Assembly (NCBI GenBank): GCA_004764695.1
Contig: SMSO01000031.1
Span: 1,548,600-1,612,599, forward strand
Reading direction: 5' to 3'
DNA length: 64,000 nt
Source of the DNA: Schizochytrium sp. TIO01
Taxonomy: Eukaryota; Sar; Bigyra; Thraustochytrida; Thraustochytriidae
Shown here: positions 58,262-64,000 of the stretch, one piece after another
Position numbering within the stretch: the first letter of the stretch is position 1
Layout: every line of letters starts with the position of its first letter
Position numbers and translations under genes: made by a program
The notes under the pieces: generated by a model
Database searches by the model: none
What the model saw: the letters and a program-made list of their open reading frames with translations, nothing else
What the model was told of the DNA's origin: nothing

Positions 58262-58969
58262 TCAGAAAATTTCAGGCTGTTTCACTTCAGCAAGTAGGAT
58301 CGCGAAAACTTCCTGTGAAAAGGAATCATCAAAACGTACTTCCTGACTGAGGTGAAGTGGTTCAAATCCTACTCTTGCTGTTGTACCGAAGCTGGCACTA
58401 AATTGCTCGCTGCACTTAAGCTGGTGGAGTAAATAGCCATGTGGTTGTCCAGCAGGGGAGGTTGGCTCAGCGAGTATGTTTTTAATCTTGTTGCGAATAG
58501 CTACTACGCCACGGCGACGATGAGGGTAGTTCACATTGAATCGAAACGCGATTTCTGCCCAAAATGTTCGATTCGTGAAAGGGCCATAGGATTTGCTTTT
58601 GTCACTACTGAGAAAAGGACGCTGGAAATCGCAAACCAAACATTGTAGAATGAACCGCACCTCGGCTTCTTCAAATCTTTGGTCTGATGTTAAAAGTGTC
58701 TGAAGCATTGCCTTGATGATCTTTGGCCATTCCCGGGCCAGGCGTTGCGCGGAACACCTCAGGTCCATTTGATGAACCAGCTTGTCAAGCTCGTCGATTT
58801 TCAGATTAAGCATAAGCAAAGTTTCGAGTACAAGCACAATTGTTGCCAAGTCGTGGTCTTGGAGAGGCTCACCGCGTACAAATTTTTGAAGAAGAAATAC
58901 TTCAGCAGGATGTACCACGCGCAAGTTGCACGACTTAAGGTATGCAAAAATCCAGTCCCAAGGCATCAT
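58262..58969 (-). CDS. Hypothetical protein, no recognised family
   Basis: This 235-residue ORF starts at the ATG at 58969 (MMPWDWIFAYL); the frame is open only six codons further up to a TAG, so it is a full ORF or a terminal exon. Composition is protein-like, with no low complexity. Residues about 15-115 look all-helical, with leucine-rich amphipathic stretches (TIVLVLETLLMLNL, WPKIIKAMLQTLL). Residues about 135-170 contain FWAEIAFRFNV followed by RRRGVVAIRNKIKNIL, which faintly recalls the helices of Myb/SANT-like DNA-binding domains. The C-terminus is mixed. A tRNA-Ser gene begins 298 bases beyond the start on the other strand. It could be a lineage-specific gene or a remnant of a mobile element's DNA-binding protein. 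Real coding is likely; function unknown. Confidence 0.55.
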   Translation of the reverse strand: MMPWDWIFAYLKSCNLRVVHPAEVFLLQKFVRGEPLQDHDLATIVLVLETLLMLNLKIDELDKLVHQMDLRCSAQRLAREWPKIIKAMLQTLLTSDQRFEEAEVRFILQCLVCDFQRPFLSSDKSKSYGPFTNRTFWAEIAFRFNVNYPHRRRGVVAIRNKIKNILAEPTSPAGQPHGYLLHQLKCSEQFSASFGTTARVGFEPLHLSQEVRFDDSFSQEVFAILLAEVKQPEIF

Positions 58970-59266
58970 TGGTGATATCAAGGGAGACTATTATATGATG
59001 GCGGCAAATGCGTGTATGGGATTTGCTACCTTCTTCTTGGACATCCAGCAAGAGGCGTCCATCATAATACCATATTTATATCGTTGTATTTTTCCAGCAG
59101 AAGTCTAGAGACTCAAGGCGCGCGCAGCCAAATTTCCTACATCAAGCGTCATCTTCAAAGTCCCGTATCGCTAATTTGGGAGAGAGGTAGCCCAAAAAGT
59201 GTTCATTGAATGGAAGATTTCATAGCTTACTAATATATATGGGTTAAACTTATGATATACCATCGT

Positions 59267-59347
59267 GGGGCGATGCCCGAGTGGTTAAGGGGATTGACTA
59301 GAAATCAATTAGCGTCAGCTGCGTCGGTTCGAGTCCGGCTCGCCTCG
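59267..59347 (+). tRNA. tRNA-Ser (anticodon AGA)
   Basis: A class II cloverleaf fits. The acceptor arms GGGGCGA and TCGCCTC pair with one G-U; the D arm contains GAGTGGTTAAGGGG (A box); the anticodon stem ATTGA/TCAAT encloses CTAGAAA, so the anticodon is AGA. There is a long variable arm (about TAGCGTCAGCTGC) and a T arm with GGTTCGAGTCC (B box), plus discriminator G. There is no intron and no encoded CCA. The long variable arm and discriminator G agree with serine. Pol III target, so it is indirectly a potential target of the MAF1 encoded in this window. Confidence 0.95.
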
Positions 59348-59352
59348 ATTAA

Positions 59353-59358
59353 TTTTTT
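59353..59358 (+). terminator. Pol III terminator of tRNA-Ser
   Basis: A run of six T starts six bases after the discriminator base, the usual RNA polymerase III stop. Confidence 0.8.
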
Positions 59359-60477
59359 CTACCTTTTTATTTTTTTAACATATGTCCAATATTAAAAAAA
59401 ATAAAAAGAATAGACTGAACGCTGCGGCTCTCAAGTAATGGAGATAGTCACAATCGTTAAGGTCATTCATGGCAAAGGTCTTGTTGGTGGAACGTAACAT
59501 TTCTCCAGAGCTTAAGCTGTAAAGCATAATCCGTGAACTTTGGCGTGAAGTCAAAGACATCAAGCTCCGCAGACTTACCGAATTGGCTGAAGTGATCCTA
59601 TCCGACCGAGTGCAGGCCGATGTATATTAACAATCACATGAAGCAATCAGCCACGGGGGGGTGTCACATCGCAAACTCGAATCACTGACATTTTCTTTCT
59701 TTCTTGAAGTGCCTACTCCAAGAGGTCAAGTTGCAGATGCGTGATTAAATGTTCTTCTTAGCATTTAAGAATGCCTTTAGCTCGATGAATCAGACTAGTG
59801 AATTATAAAATCTCATGGCGATGTTTCAGATGAGGCAGCCTTCTTTTAAAAAGCTCATTTCTTAGAATAACAATGATAGGAAGTACTTCAAATAAAAACC
59901 ATGCAGCTTTACAATGGTGGTATAAAGTTCTCGAATGATTCCTCATTTAAAAAAGACTACGAGACATAAAAATCTGCAGCTTCAAAGTCTGTAGAGGCGA
60001 AACTAGGAATTCGATCACCTTTAGAATAATGATGGACGCAAGACGGCATTTCCTCTTAGCCATTTAGTGTGTGAAATCTATGACACGGCCCGTGATACTA
60101 CAACTGGAACTAAAAAGCAATTCTTCCCTTTTTGATGATTTAAGGATAACAAGGTACACTGATATGATCCCCAATAAGAGTGGTGTCACATCATGACATG
60201 GAAAGTGTTTAAGGTGTAGGTGCCTCAAGCTATAATGCTTCTGTTATATCAGGAGTCTAGAGTCAAGAAATTCAAGTGAAGACGGGAGTAAAATTTGTAA
60301 AATGGTGTTTTGTTGATAAGTGTTAAAGTTCTTGAATTCTATGGTGCATGCATGGAGAAAAGGCGAGTGTACAGACGCTTTTCGGACAATGTGTATTGTC
60401 AATCGATCCTTCCGAGTTAACTTTTGACGACTTCATATCTAAAGATGTACACGAGGCTCAATGATTGATGTTTCAGA
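59359..60477. other. Intergenic region between tRNA-Ser and the ABCG gene
   Basis: AT-rich, no credible ORF; the right end should contain the ABCG 3' UTR. Confidence 0.5.
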
Positions 60478-62457
60478 TTAACGCTTGCCGCGGTGGAGCA
60501 CGTAGAGGGAGACTCCAAACAGGATTTGGAAGAACATGCCAAACGCCCAAACAATGACAAGATCGGTGCCAACCACGGTATCCTCCATGTTGAAGAACTC
60601 GAGCACAGCTTCTCCACTGGGAAACTGAGTGGAGTCAAACTTTTCGATGGGGCTGAACTCGTTATAGAAGAAGACACGAAGCTCATAGGTGTGGAAACCA
60701 ATGTAGTGAACCCAGATGAGCCAAGGGGGGATGTCATCCTTGACAATGAGAAATCCACTGCAAAGCATCATCATACCGTTGAGACCAGCAGCAAGTGCAA
60801 TACCAATGATGTAATGGGGGGAGATGGATCCAACAAAGTATACCATGGACTCAGCGGTAAGGAGAGAAACAAAGAGGGCAGCCAGAAAGACTCCAAAGCC
60901 GTTCATGCCAGCGAGGGGGACGACACAGGCAGTAGATACGAGAGCAATCATGAAAATACCAGGCCACATGCAAACATAGTGTGCAGAAGCATATGCCAGC
61001 GCAGTGTACATTCCGTTTGCACGCTCACGTACAAAGGTCGAACGCTCCTCAACGATGAAAGGGAGAACTGCTACACTCATGAAGACCAAGAAGGCAGCTA
61101 CATAAAAGAGGGAAGCCGTGCGGGAGTTGATACTAGTGGGGGTAATCTCGTCTCCGAGACCGAGGTACATGAGACCAATCATTAAGCACAAGCCAACGTA
61201 CATGACGAAGCGCACCCAGTAAATGCCGGGGTTGCGAATGTTGTTGAGCATATTACGTTGGCAAAGGAATAGAAAGTCAGAGAAGAAGCCACAAGTCTTG
61301 GACGGCGCAGGGGCAACTTTGACATTCTCATACAAAGATGCCTCGGTGTTCAGCATGTTATCGATGCTGGCCTTGTTATCGATGCAAAGCTGGCTGGATC
61401 GGTAATGCTGCGAAAGATTTTCGGGATCTGCCTTGACAGAAAATCCCTTAAAGTCAGTGTTCACGATAGTAATGAGGAAGTCAGCAGGGTTGCTGTAAGC
61501 CGGACAGGCGTAGCCAAGAGTGGTGAAGTAGTTCACAGCTTCAGAAGCTTTGCCAAGGTAAAGGGTGTGACCCCGACTCATGAGCATGAACTTATCAAAC
61601 ATGGCCCAGACTTCAGAAGAGGGCTGGTGAATAGTAGTAACGACCGTGTGGAGACGGCGAGTAAGTTGCCGCAGGAGACTAATGACACGGTAAGAGGATG
61701 CGGCGTCAAGGCCAGATGTGGGTTCATCAAGAAGCAGAATGGCAGGATGGCTGAGGAGCTCGATGGCGATTGAGAGACGGCGCTTCTGTCCACCGGAAAG
61801 ACCCTTGCGAAAGATATCACCAACCATGGTGTCGATGACATTGGAAAGACCCATTTCTTCAACACAATCGTTCACACGCTTGTCGAGCTCCTGTCGGGAG
61901 ATGCTGTAACCATAGTGGAAGCGAGCTGCGAAGGTGAGGGTTTCGCGAACGGTGAACTGACCCATGAGTGTGTCTTCCTGGGCAACGTAAGAGAGTACAC
62001 GGCTGCGGTCTTGGTGGCTGAGCTTCTGTCCACCATAGAGGACCTCACCCTTCATTTTCTTGGCAGTAGTACGGCTGGAGAGAACGTCGAGGCAAGTGGT
62101 CTTACCACTACCACTGGGGCCCATAATGGCCAGAAGCTCTCCGGGCTTTACGAGGCCACTGGTTGGCTGTACAATGATCTTGTCCTTGCGCTTCTTGGTG
62201 CCATTTTCTCTGTCGATGGCGGACACGGTGACTTGAATATCGCGCCAGATCAAGCTGTGCGGCTTACAGTTGATGGTGCCATTCTCTACGCCCTCTTCAA
62301 GTTCCTTGGGGCTAAAGTCAACACTAAGATTCTGGGGCAGGCTTGTCTGCACATTAAGATCATTGTCATCAAGGGATCCGCTTGATCCGGAGGATCTCGA
62401 ATCGGCGGGCGTCACAATTCCTATTGCGCCCTTGGACATGGACTCGTCGCCGATCAT
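60478..62457 (-). CDS. ABC transporter, G subfamily half-transporter
   Basis: This 659-residue protein has the ABCG order: nucleotide-binding domain first, then six membrane spans. The NBD holds Walker A GPSGSGKTT (113-121), the signature LSGGQKRRLS (220-229), Walker B ILLLDEPTSGLDAAS (240-254) and the H-loop H277 (TIHQPSSEVW). The membrane part runs from about 400 to the end, starting NPGIYWVRFVMY, with the ABCG-typical ERSTFVRERANGMY re-entry segment and the GFHTYEL region, and ends in a final span and basic tail. As a half-transporter it must dimerise. Substrates in the family are sterols, lipids or xenobiotics at the plasma membrane or vesicles; none can be assigned here. The N-terminal 65 residues are Ser/Asp-rich. 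The start at 62457 has a second in-frame Met at position 7. Intronless. Confidence 0.96.
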   Translation of the reverse strand: MIGDESMSKGAIGIVTPADSRSSGSSGSLDDNDLNVQTSLPQNLSVDFSPKELEEGVENGTINCKPHSLIWRDIQVTVSAIDRENGTKKRKDKIIVQPTSGLVKPGELLAIMGPSGSGKTTCLDVLSSRTTAKKMKGEVLYGGQKLSHQDRSRVLSYVAQEDTLMGQFTVRETLTFAARFHYGYSISRQELDKRVNDCVEEMGLSNVIDTMVGDIFRKGLSGGQKRRLSIAIELLSHPAILLLDEPTSGLDAASSYRVISLLRQLTRRLHTVVTTIHQPSSEVWAMFDKFMLMSRGHTLYLGKASEAVNYFTTLGYACPAYSNPADFLITIVNTDFKGFSVKADPENLSQHYRSSQLCIDNKASIDNMLNTEASLYENVKVAPAPSKTCGFFSDFLFLCQRNMLNNIRNPGIYWVRFVMYVGLCLMIGLMYLGLGDEITPTSINSRTASLFYVAAFLVFMSVAVLPFIVEERSTFVRERANGMYTALAYASAHYVCMWPGIFMIALVSTACVVPLAGMNGFGVFLAALFVSLLTAESMVYFVGSISPHYIIGIALAAGLNGMMMLCSGFLIVKDDIPPWLIWVHYIGFHTYELRVFFYNEFSPIEKFDSTQFPSGEAVLEFFNMEDTVVGTDLVIVWAFGMFFQILFGVSLYVLHRGKR

Positions 62458-64000
62458 CTTTCTTGAATTGATTGGTCGCTTTCAACTAGCGAATTTCGGT
62501 TTTGCTGACGATGCCATTGCTGCTCCTGCCGCAAGTCAAAGTTCTTGTACCGTCTACTACTCCACTTACACAGTCCTTTACTTTCTACTTACTTGCTTGC
62601 TAGTCCTTACAATAAGAACCAACTTTTTCTTCCTTCTCTCTCTCGCTCTCTGTTTCTCCCATCTATTAACATTTTCCTAGGACTAAAGAGTGTTTTTTGT
62701 TTTTTTTGTTTTTTAATAATTGAAAATTCTTCCTTCACAATGCACCTTCTTTTTCTTTTATGAGAGGGAAGAATTTAAAAATACCAGGTACTAAGTTCTT
62801 TCTCAACAACAATTTTAATTTAATTTCATCTTTTGTAAGAGCCGCATGCTCAGTTTCAAACAAACAACCTCCACGACTGTTTCGTTTCTCTTCATAGATG
62901 CCGACTCCCCCACAATGTTATTCTCCTCTCTTCTCCTCTCTTCTCTTCTCCACCGATCGTTGCGGCTTTCAGTCGATCTCTTAACCTCCTCATCGCACAA
63001 ATAAACCCATCCATCCATCCATCCATCATGCGCGCCCTGCTTTGATTGCATGTGTATTAATCAATCAATCAATCTATCTATCATGAAGACCTTTTCAAAA
63101 CTTTGCAAAACTTTTCCTCGTCTACTCAACTGAGGAAATGAACCATAATGAATGGATAAATGAATGAGTCCATCACTCCAAAGCTGTCTTCGACTGCTTT
63201 TCTGATTGGTCCAACCCTCATCTTTCCTTCATTCATTCCTTCATTCATTCATTCATTCATCCCTTCACCAACCCATCATCGCACTTCTTGAAAACAGCTT
63301 TAGCTGACTTTTGGTGCAAAGCCGAATGCACAAGAGTGACTCCGCATTGTCACCAAAACCACACGCGCTGCTTTTCTCTTCTGGCCTTTTGGAAGCGCCT
63401 TCTTTTCTCTCTAGAGTGTTCTCTAGTGTACTCGTCGTTTGAAAATGTCTTGAAAGGATTTTCATATGTTATTAATTCAAACCAATAAACAAACAAATAA
63501 CAAATGAATATATAAATAAATAAATAAATAAATGAATGAATAAATGAATGAAAAGTAAGGGGTGCTAACTATACCTACTTAATTACCTACTAAACTCAAA
63601 GTCAGTTTCCGAGTCAGTAAGTTGGCCAATCAGTTAGGAGTCAATCCCTTTTCAGCCTTGGCTTTTCGAGGTAAGGAAAGAGGAGAGGGCGATGGGAATG
63701 ACGCTCTTCTTTTCTTCGACTCGTTTGCTTAGCTGGTCGAGTGAATCCCTCTGCGATGAAAGGGCGAATGAATGATCGAAACCTCTTTCGGCGCGCTCCT
63801 TTTGGGTTGGGGTCTTACGTTGGTTGGCTTTGCGAAAGTAGACCTTTCGCCGTCCTGGAAGTGGTAAAAGAAGTGGGTAGAAAGAGAAAAGGAAAGAAAG
63901 TGGTATCTCGTAAGTACCTTCCTTCTTCTCTTTTCTTTTTTTTTTCAAGATTGCTCTATATTTGAAGCATAACTACAATATTTATATATTAGTGAAGTAA
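62458..64000. other. Right-end intergenic region
   Basis: The ABCG promoter should lie in the first few hundred bases, which are pyrimidine-rich (62520-62700). Further right are CATC (63007-63026), ATTC (63229-63260), and AAAT/GAAT repeats (63506-63550). No credible ORF is seen up to the edge. Confidence 0.5.

Noticed and set aside
60493-61185. Plus-strand ORF (230 codons) opposite the ABCG gene
   Set aside because: Shadow of the membrane-domain coding sequence; no ATG-anchored conserved motif.

Overview
The window is nuclear DNA of a microbial eukaryote. It carries spliceosomal introns with GTAAGT donors, a eukaryotic tRNA-Ser followed by a T-run, and purely eukaryotic gene families: TFIID subunit TAF5, the Pol III repressor MAF1, SF3a66, a complex I ESSS subunit, heterotrimeric G alpha subunits and an ABCG half-transporter. 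Genes are compact and mostly intronless. Intergenic DNA is AT-richer and full of tetra- to hexanucleotide repeats (ATTC, ATCA, GTAT, TTTGC, TTGTTC). CpG-rich patches lie upstream of several start codons. The style suggests a stramenopile-type protist, possibly a labyrinthulomycete; this is a guess and no marker in the window proves it.

Layout. 0-10.2 kb is gene-dense: the C-terminal end of a CaV-like channel (+), TAF5 (+), a TRF4/TENT4-type nucleotidyltransferase (-) and an eight-repeat LRR protein (-). 10.2-15.0 kb has no recognised gene but holds repeats, a two-copy tandem duplication containing a hairpin, and CpG-rich patches leading into MAF1 (+, 15.0-15.9 kb). 17.9-23.2 kb has a single-CHORD zinc protein (-), the two-exon ESSS subunit (+) and SF3A2 (+). 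23.2-28.4 kb is repeat-rich.

The most striking part is a set of four G alpha genes: G alpha-1 (+, 28.4-30.2), G alpha-2 (-, 32.1-33.3), G alpha-3 (-, 35.8-37.2) and G alpha-4 (+, 54.1-55.2). Short 5' exons restore a lipidation motif beginning MGAC at the N-terminus of three of them; G alpha-4 is intronless and has it directly. By shared residues and introns they form two subfamilies (1+4 and 2+3), arranged A-B-B-A. A gene-poor stretch of about 17 kb separates G alpha-3 from G alpha-4. 55-64 kb has an unrecognised 235-residue ORF (-), tRNA-Ser(AGA) (+) and an ABCG transporter (-).

Functionally the genes are a mix of housekeeping RNA/transcription factors (TAF5, MAF1, SF3A2, TENT4), one mitochondrial subunit, and signalling or membrane genes (channel, four G alpha, ABCG). 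The unusual local biology is the G alpha expansion. All four introns that could be resolved lie within the first 117 coding bases of their genes.
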